DNA of 64,000 nt, taken from assembly GCA_018907035.1 (NCBI GenBank), contig JACCIC010000169.1:611001-675000 (forward strand). Reading direction: 5' to 3'. The notes below the pieces were generated by a model. The model was not told the DNA's origin. It was given only the letters and a program-made list of their open reading frames with translations, and made no database searches. The stretch comes from Sycobia sp. Sy_11 (Eukaryota > Arthropoda > Insecta > Hymenoptera > Epichrysomallidae). Positions 49,641 through 62,677 of this stretch are shown one piece after another. How positions within the stretch are numbered: position 1 is the first letter of the stretch; each line of letters starts with the position of its first letter. A program made the position numbers and the translations under genes.

Positions 49641-51295
49641 AATAGAGACTTAAGATGAAGTTTTTCGTTATATTTAACTAGCCTCTCTTAATATTGGCTT
49701 ATTATATTTATAATTATTAGCTTATGGCTAAAAACTGAACCAAAATATTCAATTTGGTAATATTATCACAATAAACAGTCTACTTAATCTTAAGCGCCAG
49801 CGACTATCTTGGAATTAGTAGATTGTGATGTTTTGCCGTATTTGACGTTACAGTTTTTTATTTTATAATTATTTTGATAGGAAATCGTACAATATAAAAA
49901 ATATTGTATTACTTATAAAAGTTTTTACAAAGTTCGTAAAGTTAGCTGCATTGTTGTGTATTGCTTTGATTTAGCATATTATTACATATATGTAAACTTA
50001 GAAAATCTAAGATGAACTCGATGATATTCCAGTAATTCTTGTTATTTTCGTATAATTTCTATTACAATGAAAACATTTTCTTATACTCGTTTTGTTTACA
50101 CAGGAAATGAGAGCATATATTATAGCGATTCCATTTAGTGTATATTAGTAGACAAAGCAATTTTTTATTTTTAATTCGAATATTGTGCAACCTTGGATAG
50201 ATAGTTCATTTTTAAATATTTTCAAAGTCTCTGAAAATCGCATTTGTTAAGTCAATATTTCTGGTGTGAGACAGATTTGCTTCACATGAGGTATGTTCCG
50301 TTTGCCTTTTTGTCGAAGAATCTAATTTCTTCTTGCACATTCAAAATGTGGCAGACCACTGAGTAGACGCGATGAACAATAATTTCAACTAAAAGAAAAA
50401 GCAATGGCGAGCATAATAATTTGTAGGTATAAGTATTTGGAAATTGAATGTTTTAGAAAATAGTGTGGCTAACGTCGAACATAAATTTGTTAATTTTTCA
50501 TTAATATTGATATTACAGTTTTACCCCATTACATTTATTGCGCACAAGCCTTACGAGCCATGCGGTTTTCATATCGATGTTTCAAACGTGAACTAGCACG
50601 TTTTAAGTTTTACATAGCACAGTTGGTGATTTTTCAGCGATAACTAAAAAATTTCATTTATTTGCATAGACAACTAGCGCATTTTAAATTTCGCATCAAA
50701 CGCTAGCATGCATATATTACAGATAAACGGATAAAAGTTCAAATTTTGTTTGGAAGCAATCAAAAAGCCAAATCATTCGTATTAATCGATACCTGTTTTT
50801 CACGCGGGGCTTGGAAATGGGTATCCATATGCAAGTGGAAATTTGTCACATCTGGTGGTGAAGTTAACGCAACCTGTTAGCTGCCGCGTTTTTCGCCAGC
50901 GAAATGTTACAAAGCCATCGAAGTCGAGAGCGAACCAGAGAAATTAGCGAAATCTCGCACTACATACAGGGATATAAGCGACATGACGCAACCCGCACGC
51001 CGTAGCGACATTTTGTATAATAGTAAAGAATATTTCTCAGCAGTTGTGGAACACTTTTGAGCGGCGGGGTGGCTAGGGTGAGAGGGGGGCGCATTCGCAT
51101 GCACACGGCGCGCGCAAATTCAAAAAGCAATGCAGCTTCACCGCAGTTTGCTCGGCGCGCGTCGGCGTAGTCTCGCGGATCCTCCCTTCTTCTCCCCTCT
51201 TCACTCCTCTCATCGTAAATAGACTGGGAATTTTGGCTCAGGTGCGATTTGAATGCTGATAATGGAGTCGCTTCTGCAGTAGGCGCGTGCCAGTG

Positions 51296-51346
51296 TGCTG
51301 TGTGCTGTGTGCTGTGTGTGTGTGTGCTGTGTGCTGTGTGCTCTCT

Positions 51347-51390
<44 letters not shown>
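51296..51390. repeat. GT microsatellite with GTGCT units
   Basis: Repeated GTGCT and GTGTGCT units lead into a pure GT tract. Confidence 0.95.
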
Positions 51391-51396
<6 letters not shown>

Positions 51397-51556
51397 GATG
51401 GGTTATATACGAACATAACGCGAGGACTCTACCAATAGGCACACCACACATCGCGGTGAGATCTGCGAGGCGCGCGCATGGCGTCGGTAAAACGAAAGCC
51501 GACGAATGTGTTCAATTCGATTGACGTCGATTCCGATTCTATATGTGTATGTGTGC

Positions 51557-51557
<1 letters not shown>

Positions 51558-51597
<40 letters not shown>
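51558..51597. repeat. AT microsatellite
   Basis: Uninterrupted AT dinucleotides after GTGTGCGTGT. Confidence 0.95.
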
Positions 51598-51600
<3 letters not shown>

Positions 51601-51700
51601 TGACCTTCTTCCTTAGAAAGAGAGTAGAGCATCGAGTTCTGTGAATCTCGGCGCGAGTCGGACCGCAAATGTAGAGATACCACGTCGATCGAGAATTTCG

Positions 51701-53189
51701 ATTGGCTTGACTTTCCTTTTATATTCTTGCTCGTTTATTCGAAATTCTCGAAAAGTTTAGGATTATGGAAAAGATGTACGTGTAAAGTTTTATGAAAAAA
51801 TCTGTGTGCGATGGCAGTGCGTAGAAAATTAATTGTGTATATTACTAAAAAATACTTTAAATTTTATATTTCTATTTGTTCGTCAGAAGCCGCGTTCGGT
51901 CGTACTAAAAACTGTTATAATGTTTGTTGAAATATTTATATTTACATAGCGCATTTACTGAACGCGTGACATGAAACATTATTTATTTTTTAGTGGTTAA
52001 CGAGTAAAATAAATCGATCGAATTATGAAAATTTTATTTTTAGTTCTATTTTTTAATTTTATCTATATCATATATTTATGTGTATGAATTCGGAGTAGAT
52101 ATAAAATACCTAATGCAAAAAAGTTACAATGTCTTCCAATCCATTATTCTTGACAATTATAATTCAGAATTGTATAAATTTGTTCAATGAAATTTGAAAC
52201 ACGTTAAAGTAAGCCAAACTTGTTAGATCAGCGGAAGTTGATTAGGTTTAGAATGCTTAAACCGTTATTATTTTATCGAATTCTGTGCTAAAACGAATTT
52301 ACATGAATAATTTACCAACGCATTTTAACGAAATAGACGTACTAATGCTAAATAAGAAAGCATCGTGTATTAAGAATGGGAGAGCGTTAGGTTATAAAAA
52401 TGTACAGGATTCGTTTTGGAAATAACTAAAGCAGATGTCGTTTATTATATAATTATTCCCTAGTTAGCTTTGAATTTATCTCAGGAGGTTATTATTACAT
52501 ATTTATTCAATAAAACTAAATATCAAGCACTTTACATCATTGTAAATTTATTCGAGCTAAAATAACATACAATAATACAGGGACAAAAATTGAAGAAAAA
52601 AGGTAGTGGAGACTGCGGTACGTACTCAATCGCTGCTCGAAAACAACTAGCCTTGGCATTAGACAGGCATACTGATCGGAGCGAACTCAACTCTCCGCAG
52701 GATTATATAAGTTTTATAGGCAAGAGGAGGAAGGTTTTACCTGGTTTCACTCAATACTCGACCGTAATGAACTTTCGACATCGGACCTAAGTTAAGTGCG
52801 GGGTTTTCCCCGTAATTACACTCAAATTATACTATAGCGTTATTTAATAGGGATACCGCTATGAATCTGACAATTGTATTTGAATTTTCAGGAAGTGACT
52901 CGTAGAATTATATTTGGAAAGAAATTTGAAATTGATAAGGTATTACGTTTTTATTACCACTCTTCGTCTACGTGCTCTTGCAAAAGTGCGCCGTAAGAAA
53001 GTGCGCTCAAAGCAGAATTCCTGATCCGTTTAAATATTTTATTTGCAAATTAGGATAAAAGGTCAGGAAGAAAATGAGGATAGTAACTGATATTATCTAT
53101 ATATACATGCATACATATAGACACAGTATCTTTATAGCTTATATCTATATACGTGTACGATGTACATATACATATGCATATGTATAAAG
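51701..53189. other. AT-rich DNA between GC-rich islands
   Basis: A 66-codon frame at 52590-52790 is less AT-rich than its surroundings but has no known motif and no clear splice signals. Otherwise nothing seen. Confidence 0.4.
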
Positions 53190-54050
53190 GAGAAACTGCG
53201 CGGAATTTCCCGCAAGGTCTTTCAGCGGCCCCGGGGCGCGCTATAAGCGAGGGTCGTTCTCGAACAAAAAATTTTGGTGATCCCGTCACAGGGTCCCGCG
53301 GAGCCCAGGAGCACCTCGCCTCGAGTTTTATCGGCGCACCGTGCTTTTGTAAAGGCGAAGAACCGCTGCCGCCCACGTACCCCCCCCCCCCCTCTCGCAG
53401 ACGTAGACGCGCGCCGGCTCGAGACCCCGATCGCGCAAAGCCTAAAAGCGCGAGACCAAACGCCCGGAAGCGTATGTACCGCGTGGCGAGAGGGGGTGTA
53501 GGGCTAGCTGGATGCCATCGCGTCCGAGGGGTCGGAGGGCCCTTTTCGAAGGGGCGATTTTCCGCGAATGCGCCGGCGCGTTTTACCGGCGCGTTTTGCC
53601 GGCGCGTTTCCCTGCTCGGCCACGTGCGCGTAGGTCCGCGCACGTTGGGAAGCATACGCAATAATATAGAGGGCGTTGGCGAGCGGCGATAAGGGTCCAA
53701 AAACGGCAGCAGCCCCGCCGATGCTGTTCCGCGATGCGAGGCACGCGTTTGCTCCGGGGAGGGCGGGGGCGTAGAGCGGAGACCGCGGGGCGGGCGCATT
53801 TTTGCCACCGTCGTGGAAAATCTCGCCGATGTCTCCCCCTACCTCCTCTCGCCCCGCAGCGCTCGCGCACCCCGGGTTTCGCGGAGACAGCAGTCGGCGC
53901 TGGAGCGGCCCCCCGGCCCTTCGTCGCCCGCCGGGCGCGCGTAAAGGTTCTTCCGGTCTTGCTGAATTTTATGCCGCGGGGGCTGGATTCGTTTTCAGCC
54001 GAAACGGCCGAGCGGTAAAGCTGCGCGTTTCAGATATGTTTCGTCTCCCG
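53190..54050. promoter_or_regulatory. CpG-rich island with E2F-like motif and 13-bp tandem repeat
   Basis: CpG-dense block bounded abruptly by AT-rich DNA. Contains TTTCCCGC (53206-53213), an E2F-type site, and three tandem 13-base copies of CCGGCGCGTTTTA/G (about 53573-53611). Open frames on both strands (252 codons minus, 179 plus) have no domains and conflict with each other. Likely promoter or 5' exon. Confidence 0.4.
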
Positions 54051-55579
54051 GTATGCCTGTGTATTAGATGCTGAATTATACGTGAAATATTCATTCGCGC
54101 TAAAAATTTTAGTAAAATCTTTTATAGCTGCGTTGCGTGTATTTTTAATGGCCTTTGATCAGAAAACAACCAGGTATTTTTGCATTCTTTAAAGATTTCT
54201 CTAAAACTTTTCTTTATGATCATTACAGTTATCCCGAATAAAGATCGATTTAATTGTTATGGTTTTTTTGTCCTACATAATCATGTTACGAAAATCATAC
54301 AACAACGCTTATCTACTTACTCATTAATATACTCACGCAGCAAGTTTTTAAAGCGCTGTCTCGAATTAAATTCAACCTAAGTACGTTTTCTATTTTGTGA
54401 AATTGTTTGAGAACTGTTTACATTTGGAGGATTGTAAATTATAGTGGAATAATCCTGCTGAAAATAGATTATTCAAAATAATTTCAACGTACTAATAATT
54501 TAAATAATTTCTATGATTTTTTTATACTGAAATTTCCTATTCAAGAATATTAAGATACGATTAGATTAAAGAACTGAAATTGCCTTTAGTCGACTTTATT
54601 TTAATCAACTCGATAAAAATAATTAATTTTAACAAATATATTATAAATTTCATTCAGCTAAATATATTTATGGATATAATACTGATTCTAGAGTGAATCG
54701 AAAAAATTTTAAGTAAATTTATGAGAAACGAAAAAAACTCTATTGATCTTAAAGGGTAAAACAAACATATTAAAAAAAATATTACGATTGAACTGTTATT
54801 TATTGATAGATTCAACATTATTTATATTTTTCAAGCCTTGGTCACTTGACATTTTATTAAAATCTTATAGATTGAGACTATTCGTCAAGTAATTAAATAA
54901 TCATAACAATCGGTTGTTTAAGTTAACTGCATCCTGAGAGCCGAAAACTCCGATTGAATATATTGCCTAAATGATAATAATACTTATAGAAACGTGTTTT
55001 TTCCCCTTTTTTATTTTAGCAAGAAACCGAGTAATATTATCTAAATATATATCTGTAACAAGGATCTATAATATTATAGAGTCAAAAGAAAAACTAAATT
55101 GTTCCGCAAAAAATTGAGACTTTTGGAGATCGAGAAGAGTTCGTTGAACGCATAGTTGAGCGATTGGATATCTGTGAAACTCGTATGGAGACTTTGATAG
55201 GATATTTGTCTCCCGAATTATGAGAATCAAACTATAACCCATGGATACAGATGTCATTGGATCGATTCTAGAGAAAGGAGAAGAGTCTTAGACACTGGAC
55301 AGGGACAGAATTACGAGACACGAATGAAATAAAAAACATATAAAGAGGAATGAGAAGATTTTCCTTTGATAATGAAAATAGTTTTATTAGTCATATCTGT
55401 GAGAATAGGCAAAAGAAAGTATTATCCTATTATAGTCGGATAAAGGTAGGATTATTATTCTATTGAGGAGGTACAGACAGATTTTGAAGCACATTTACTT
55501 TTTGCAACTTCCTTTATTAAATAAATGATAAATTCAGATGTGCTATGTCACTTGCTGGAACTTAATTAAATAATTAGAA

Positions 55580-55976
55580 TATATTCTTCGAAATATATAA
55601 TATTTCAAACACTTGAATAATTCCACAAATTTGCCATGTAAAACATTTATCTCAGTATTTTTAATCAATATTATTTTAATATTATTAAGGCAATAGTTAT
55701 CTCAACGGCGATTAAGCAGGTAATTGAGAGCGAAACGTACAAATAATATATATTGATTTATTTAATATTATTATTTATATAATATTTATTTATTAATTTC
55801 AGCTAATAATTTTAACTTATTTTGTTTAAAATTAAAAATTATGCCTTTCATAGGTCTTATAAAGTAAATCTTATATTTGGCTTAATCACCATTGAAATAA
55901 ACATTCTCGATGTTTTACATCTCAAATTTGTGGAATTATTCAAGTGTTCGAAATATTATATATTTCTAGGAATATA
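55580..55976. mobile_element. Inverted-repeat element (MITE-like) with long arms
   Basis: The outer 60 bases or so (55580-55648 and 55909-55976) are near-perfect inverted copies: GAAATATATAATATTTC, then ACACTTGAATAATTCCACAA, then ATGTAAAACAT, with only a few mismatches. Weaker homology continues inward (CGGCGATTAAGC against TGGTGATTAAGC) with an insertion of about 60 bases in the left arm. Centre is AT-rich and non-coding. The high arm identity suggests a fairly recent element or an arm-directed repair process. Confidence 0.7.
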
Positions 55977-57111
55977 CGTTAATTATTGCTCTATTATATC
56001 AACACAATAAATATATAATTTATAGCAGTATAAAAAGCATCTATTATTGCATTTGTAATGTTCATATAAAACAATTTTTAAACTATTTCGTTTCGCGTCT
56101 ATCGGCGTTTCTAAAGGTATTAAGATTATTTTAAATCAAATTCTGAAATATTGTTCTAAAGAAGGTGAAAAATATACGTTAAGTTTAATATCCCAATTTA
56201 AAATAGTTTTAATACTGATTTAATTTTGTATCTGTAATTTGGTACTTTCTTTTTTTTTTTTTTTTAATGGAAAGTAAAATCACATACATTAACGATATCT
56301 TAATAATTTGACTTTTTCGTCATAATGAAATGATTAGCAGAAATATAATCTATAGAGTAGAAATAGCTTTAAAGATATATGCTAATTTTAATCAATAAAT
56401 CTGTAAATCATAGGATTTGTATTAAAAAACAAAAGGTTAAATAATCCAAAACAATGTACAGATCTCGAAACAGATTTAAGAAAAAATGTAGTAAGATTAC
56501 ATAAATCAGAAAACATAAATCAGAAATGCAAGGTAGGTTTAATTATATATAGCATCTGAGAAATATATAGTTCTTTTTTATACTTGAATGAAGTCAAGAA
56601 AAGGAAGATCAAGAATTGGATAAGGGCGTCCTTTTACCGCGCTATATGTCAGCAATTAATTTAACGAAATCCTGAGACCTTTTACGTCGAATACTATTAT
56701 TATATGTTACAGTGTAGAGATACTATAGATATGGAAAAATCTAGTACCGATTTCTGGAATTCTAGGTTCCATTTCTTGTTTAGCGAGAAAAGCAAGATTT
56801 ATATCCATCTATCGATTTATTTCGTCATTTAATTTTTATAAAGGAACGCCAGTCATCGTGCAATAATAATACTCTCTGGAAGTATAGATAAGCAAGAAAG
56901 TTATTTCTAGTTTTGATTGTCACTCAGGCGCGCGCACACAAACACACGTATATATTTTATAGGATGCCTACCGTACAGGAATGATTAACTTATAGAGTTG
57001 TAAAATTTCTTATTGAATAAATCCAATTAAGTTAATTTCTAAGTAGATTTTTCCAATGATCTCTACGTTATCTACGGCTATATATTCGATATATTCGATT
57101 TAAGCTCGCAA

Positions 57112-57151
57112 AATCTTATTATTCTTCAGGGAAATGAAGAATAATAAGATT
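57112..57151. repeat. 17-bp perfect hairpin with 6-base loop
   Basis: AATCTTATTATTCTTCA (57112-57128), loop of six (57129-57134), TGAAGAATAATAAGATT (57135-57151). Pairing stops outside this, so it is shorter than a typical miRNA precursor. Confidence 0.85.
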
Positions 57152-58289
57152 GATTCGAAATGATTTCTCATAAGATTTAGCTTATAAGTTTTGTGTAAAA
57201 GCAAGTAAAAGATACGATTCGAAAGTTAAATTATATAGGTTAAAGTTCACACAATGGAATTCACGGGTATTAAGTAATTCATTTAACTTAAAAAGACATC
57301 AGAAAAGATGACGAATTTTTCGAAGTTATGAAAAGAAGTTTTCACGCATTTGAACGGGCTGATTTCGATTTCGTTGAATTTTTAATAAAAAAAAAAAAGT
57401 AGAAAAAAAAGAAATTCGTTACGTTTGAAGCTAATCTACTATGGTGTGGTTCATTTTGTTGAAATAATGTTATTTCAGTACTGTCTTGGAATTTTAATGA
57501 ATGTAAGAAGTAACAAAATTAATAATAATCTTGAAATTATCATGTCCTTAGTCGATATAATGCATTATATATTTATTAATAATTTATAAAGAATTGTTTG
57601 TAAATACGTACCTTTTAAGATTTTTATGATAATAAAAATGACTATAAATGTCATTGACAGATGTTTTTCAAGTAATTTTTTAGTTAATGTTTGAATTCGA
57701 AGAAGGCTCTGGCTTTAACGGTTCTATAAAACTATCGATATCTAGCGTCATTGAAAAGCCCATTAACCAAGTTTTTCAGTTAACTCTAATTTTTTTCATC
57801 CCTAAATCGGGTAAGTTCAAGAAGCGAGTAACATAAAAATTCTTAAACATTTTTATACCAGACTTTTTTTATCTTACACCAGCTTACACTCGTACTGATC
57901 CGAATCGGTGCGTTCGATATCTTTTTGTTCCATACCTCAGCGAACTAAATTCAGATTGTAACGATTCATACAGCTATCGAATGATTCGCGTTCTCTGGGT
58001 GGATTATCAAGCGATTAGCGTTGTAACAATAATAGACTTAATAGGGCGTGGAAGCAACCTAAGGAATTATCCAATGTTCAAACCTGCCGGAGCAGGGCTC
58101 CACACAGTTCTATATAAACGTATTTCGAAAGGCGCAGTTAGGATTTTGATGTTTTAGGCGAAGGAAGACCGAGAAAATGGGATGGCAAGGGGGAGAGTGG
58201 CCGGAGAGAACAGCTTAGAACTATTAACCATATAGATTCCGCATAAACTTGACGTACCTGCGGCTGGACTGAGTTCGAAATTCGACGTC

Positions 58290-59110
58290 CCCCCGCCTCT
58301 TTGTCTCACGACAACAGGAAGCGGTCAGCCTTTCTTCAGAGGTCCGTCACTTCCCACGAGGCCCATGGAAAATCAGGACGCCCGCGGCAATCGGCCCGAA
58401 ATTCCGGGGGATTCCAGCGACGACCCCCGCGCGCCGGTAGATCACCCGGCCGGCTCGCCATTGACAGCTGTCACGTGGCCCCGCTTCTCCCCGCTCTCTT
58501 ACGTAATACGCGCGGGGCCGCGGCGCCGCGGACGCCGGTGTCGAATCCGCGCCGGCCGTCCTCTCCGACCGCCCCCGCGGCGCCCCGCCGCCGACTCGGC
58601 CGTACAGGCAGGGACGGCCCTGCGCGCGCGCGCGCTCGCGCCGGCGGCGCCGTTCTGGGTTATAATACACCGGCAACGCGCGCGCGGGGGCTGCAGCGGT
58701 GGCTCGCGCGCCTCGCGGCATTCACGGGGCGCGCCTCGCTCCGAGCAGATCGCGCCGTCGCCCACACCGTCGCCCAGACCGTCGCAGTCGCGCGCGCCGC
58801 GCCGCGTCTCTACAGTACGCGCAACTACATTTTCGTGCCGCATGTATTTATTCGACTCCGGTGCAATATAATACACGGTAAGAAGGTCAGTGAGGTGGGC
58901 GCGCGCGTCGCACGGCGGAACCACGCACCCCCGCGCGGAATGGCACCGCGCGCGTTCGCCAGCGAGGGCCACCGGAGCGACTACTCGGTCGCGCGCGCGG
59001 CTTCCGCCACGACGCTTCGCCTATAATATACGACAATACCCAATTACTGCGCCGCATTCGCAGGGGGCGAGGCGGCGAGCCTACGAAAAGTGAGCGGCCG
59101 CAGTGCGCGA
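58290..59110. promoter_or_regulatory. CpG-rich island 1 of the 58-60 kb pair
   Basis: Strikingly CpG-dense in an AT-rich neighbourhood. Long frames open on both strands at once (241 and 168 codons plus, 157 and 124 codons minus), which is what stop-poor GC-rich DNA gives by chance; translations are arginine/alanine/proline-rich with no domain. A good 5' splice site (CACG|GTAAGAAG) lies at about 58876 on the plus strand, so a non-coding first exon is plausible. Confidence 0.45.
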
Positions 59111-59219
59111 GCGCGTGTGTTTTATTTATTATACAGAAGCCAGTGCGACCGCTGACTCGGTGATGCTTGTAGAAATACAATTTATGTACGTATAACGTTA
59201 GCGAAGAGAAAGTTAGAAG

Positions 59220-59875
59220 ACGAAAAATCACCCGTGATCGACGGAGGGGGCGAGGCGGTCCTCGACGAGGTTCGCGGGGTTAATCGAGCCGGCACGTCGC
59301 AATATTCTTCAGGACTACTCGATATAATCGAGAGGAAGGACGAGGATCCGCGGGGACGGGCCATGCTCCCGAACTGTACCAGTCCCGCAGTCGGATGACT
59401 CCCGTGAGTACCAATGTTTGTATATATATATATATATACTATACGAACGCGCCTGCAGCCAGGAAGGGGACTTTTTTCCTTTCGCTCTTTTTACGAGCGT
59501 CCCGGCGCCGGACGACGCGCCCGTTTTACGACCCTCTCTTCCTCCGCCTATAGGCGAGCATGGAAAGAGAGAGAAAGGGGACGGAAGTGCGGCGCGGGAT
59601 TCGAGCTTTCGAGGAGATTGCGGCTCGGTGCCGCATTGCTACCTACGGGAAGGTCCTTTCCAGCGGCCGCGGCGCGCGGTCGTGTTGTGCAGCAGCCCGG
59701 CGCGGCGGCGAGTGTATAGAGCTGCAATCGGAGAAGCGAGCGGTCACTTGGCAGTCGGTCGGGGTGCGCTTTAACTTTTTAACTCGCCCCTACACCGACG
59801 CGTTTCGCATTCTGCGCGCATTTCCAACAGAGAGTGAGAGATGGGGGGGGGGTCTGCCCATAGTCGCGGAATTTT
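59220..59875. promoter_or_regulatory. CpG-rich island 2 of the 58-60 kb pair
   Basis: Second CpG-dense block, separated by about 100 bases of ordinary AT-rich DNA. Overlapping open frames in three plus-strand registers with no recognisable protein. A donor-like CCC|GTGAGT is near 59403. Confidence 0.4.
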
Positions 59876-61589
59876 GATTTTGCTTGTATTTATATTATGT
59901 TATACATATAGGGTTGCCGAAGAGATCGGGAAGGTGTCGGTTACGCGAATATGAGGATACTATTCTTATGTAATTTACGCTGTTACTGCCAGAACCAGAA
60001 CGACAAAGCTTATTATATATAACGTGAGAAAGCTTTAGAAATCTAAAGGAATTATATTTCACTTGACTGATAAAATATGATAATTTTTAAAAAAGTTTGA
60101 ATTTTATACAATTTTTGGTTTCATGTAAAGTTACTTAATGAAGCTTTTAATGGATCATTTATCTATTAGAATCTCGTGTATAATAAAGTCATACATGCAG
60201 TTCAATAATTACAGATGTAAATTATTTAAAACTTAGATATTTTCTGTAATTTAAGAAATATTAGTAATACCTTCACACGCACCGACAATAATAATTGATT
60301 TTTATAAAATTGAGATTCATTTATTTATTACCGCGAAAATAAAATTACCATTAGAAATATTGTGAAATTTTGATTAAATTCATTGATTTTCTCCAATTAA
60401 TTTTTCTAAATTTATAAAATTTTATAAATAGAATGAAAGTATTTAATATATAGACAAGACCACAAATGGGTTTAACTTATAAAGAAAATGCCATTATAAC
60501 GTTATTATTCATTATTTAAAATTAAATGTACGGTGTTACGTACGCTTCCTTGAGAATTTCCTTCGTATTCGGAGGAATTATCTATATATGTATGCGGAAT
60601 GAATTCCTTGTTTGGCTTTCTGTTTTTTACCCGAGAATGACTTCATTCGTAAATTCACAGGCTATGTAACCTTTAAGATTAGGCATGTCAATAGATCTGT
60701 CAGAATATTAAATAAGGCTACGTCTGCAGGTATAGTGGAATAAATTAGAGCTCTTTTCGAAAACAACGGGTAGAGAGTATTTTATTACTAATCATTATTG
60801 AAGTTGAATGACGCTTAAAGATATTATTTATTACAAAATGTCTGGATATTAATTATTTTATATTGTTTGTTCGAAATTGATAATAATTCAATCGCTGAAT
60901 TTTCAGTAACTTTGTATCGATTCGATCGCAATTATGTATAAAATAAACAAAATCTAAAATTAGAACAATTTAATGAAATATTACAAGAATATATAAAATT
61001 TTCTAATTCTTTATTATGTCTATGTTAAGATAAATATTGTATTATACGTATTCTCTTTATTAACTATTTGAATAGTATTTTAGTAATTTTTTAAATTAAT
61101 AAAAGTACACATATTAACTTTTACCATTAAACAAACAAAAATAGCGTATTTTATAAAGTGAAAAAATATTACAAACTTTTAAATAATTCAAAATTATCGA
61201 ACTCTTTTCATTCGTTATACTTTTATGTTTAATTATACACGCACGCACACATGTGCCTAATTATTTTTCAATAATCTATAAATAATAAATTAGAAAAATG
61301 ACTTCAATTGTCATATTTATAACTTTAAGTTTTTATAAAAATCTTTACATATTTTATAAAAAAAACTTTATAAAAATCGATATACTTATGAATATTTCAA
61401 TTCTTATAAGATTTACGAATCCAATTAATTCAACAAATAAGCGAAATACAATTAAAAATCTAATTCGACATGAACGCAAAAAAATGAGTAGCTTGTCAAA
61501 GTTTCTACCCTATACTCAACTGTCAGAACCATTTCGACCAATCTACCTAATTTCCTTTAGCCCCCCTTTTAAAGTCAAATCTACATCGA
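59876..61589. other. AT-rich non-coding DNA
   Basis: No exon, element or RNA gene recognised. Confidence 0.5.
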
Positions 61590-62035
61590 TTCAAAACCAT
61601 CGGCGGGTGGGCGGCGCCTATATATATAGAACAGACCCGATACTTCCAGGTATAAAATCGGCCCTCTAATATATAAAGTGCCCGCCCAGTGTCCGGCTAA
61701 CACAAACCGAAAACGCGGCGATGGAGAGGAACGAGCGCAGCCGTATGCACTCGAATAACGCGCCCTCGCTTATTTCGCGCTTTTTTGTTTGTCAGCGCAC
61801 TCGCGACGGCAGAAGCAGTATCAAAGAGCACGGGCACCTATCTCTACCCCTCCTCCCATTCTCTTTTTTTTTCATTCGCTTTTAATCCGTGTAATAGCGG
61901 AAGCGCAAGGGAGGGGAGGAAGAGAAGGACGAGGCGCGACCTGGAACCTGCAACACGGGTCCCTTTTGTCCTCCGTGCGAGCCTCGTGAGAGACCGCCGG
62001 CCGCTGCTGTGATCGACCTCTCCCTCCTACTCACC

Positions 62036-62086
<51 letters not shown>

Positions 62087-62330
62087 TCCCTCTTTCATAG
62101 TTCGTCCGGTCTTCTCTTCTATTCGACTTCTCAACCTCTCCTTCCGAATGCTCTCGTCCTCCTCCACCACTTATCGCCGTTTCGGCTGGTCTCTCATCGT
62201 TCCGAGGCTTTTCGGATTGCTCGTGGGCACCGCGCCGGGCCACGCCGGACTGCATCGGGGAATCGTGATAGTATATTTCCCTCTCTTTCTCTCTCCACAT
62301 GTATATGTAGACATATGTGATAAGCTTACA
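61590..62330. promoter_or_regulatory. GC-rich island with several TATA-like boxes
   Basis: CTATATATATAG (about 61618), GTATAAAATC (about 61650) and TATATAAAGTGCCC (about 61671) precede CpG-rich sequence, then a polypyrimidine tract. Overlapping open frames on both strands lack known domains. Most likely promoter plus 5' untranslated exon. Confidence 0.4.
62038..62082. repeat. CT microsatellite
   Basis: Pure CT tract within the GC-rich island. Confidence 0.95.
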
Positions 62331-62339
62331 CCTCGGTTT

Positions 62340-62410
62340 ACATAGATCGTGGTAGTGGCGAGGAAATGGCCTATAAAAGGGACATGCTGCCGTTCTTAGC
62401 CAAATAGCTC
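62340..62410 (+). promoter_or_regulatory. TATA-type core promoter candidate
   Basis: CTATAAAAGG at 62371-62380, a textbook TATA box, at the downstream edge of a GC- and CT-rich island. Expected start near 62402; no strong initiator. Downstream DNA has no recognised exon. Confidence 0.4.
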
Positions 62411-62458
62411 CTCGTTATAGAGGTCTTACTTATTTTATCTATCCATCTATCTATCTAC

Positions 62459-62639
62459 GAGCGCGCGCGCGTGTGTGTGTGTGTAACGAGTAAGCTCAAA
62501 TAGCTATTGAAGTTGAAACCGATGACGCAACTTAAACGTTTCAGATTTTTCACACCTATATAAATTTACATACTAATTAAAGGTCAGGCGCATGTAATTT
62601 TTTTTAACTAAACTCTGATGCGCATATATGCAATATGGC

Positions 62640-62670
<31 letters not shown>

Positions 62671-62677
62671 TGTGTGC
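62459..62677. repeat. Two (GC)n(GT)n microsatellites
   Basis: 62459-62484 and 62637-62677, both alternating GC then GT, 150 bases apart in the same order. Confidence 0.95.

Larger units (their letters stand above)
50860..51700. promoter_or_regulatory. GC-rich block with GT and AT microsatellites
   Basis: GC-rich sequence around 51060-51250 and 51420-51520 flanks a GT-rich microsatellite. Open frames here read through the simple repeat and are not genes. Possible promoter region; no TATA box stands out. Confidence 0.3.
54051..58289. other. AT-rich DNA with inverted repeats
   Basis: Contains the 55.6-56.0 kb element and the 57.1 kb hairpin. 57880-58130 is less AT-rich, with several GATTA-type homeodomain-like cores and a TATATAAAC at about 58111, so an enhancer or promoter is possible but unproven. 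Confidence 0.35.

Noticed and set aside
50960..51524. 163-codon minus and 91-codon plus frames
   Set aside because: They read through a GT microsatellite and GC-rich flanks; no domain.
53050..53808. 252-codon minus-strand open frame
   Set aside because: Same base-composition artefact; a 179-codon frame lies opposite and neither has a recognisable domain.
58301..59026. 241-codon plus-strand open frame, with overlapping long frames on the other strand
   Set aside because: Stop-poor CpG-rich DNA opens several frames on both strands at once. The translations are Arg/Ala/Pro-rich, have no domain and contradict each other.
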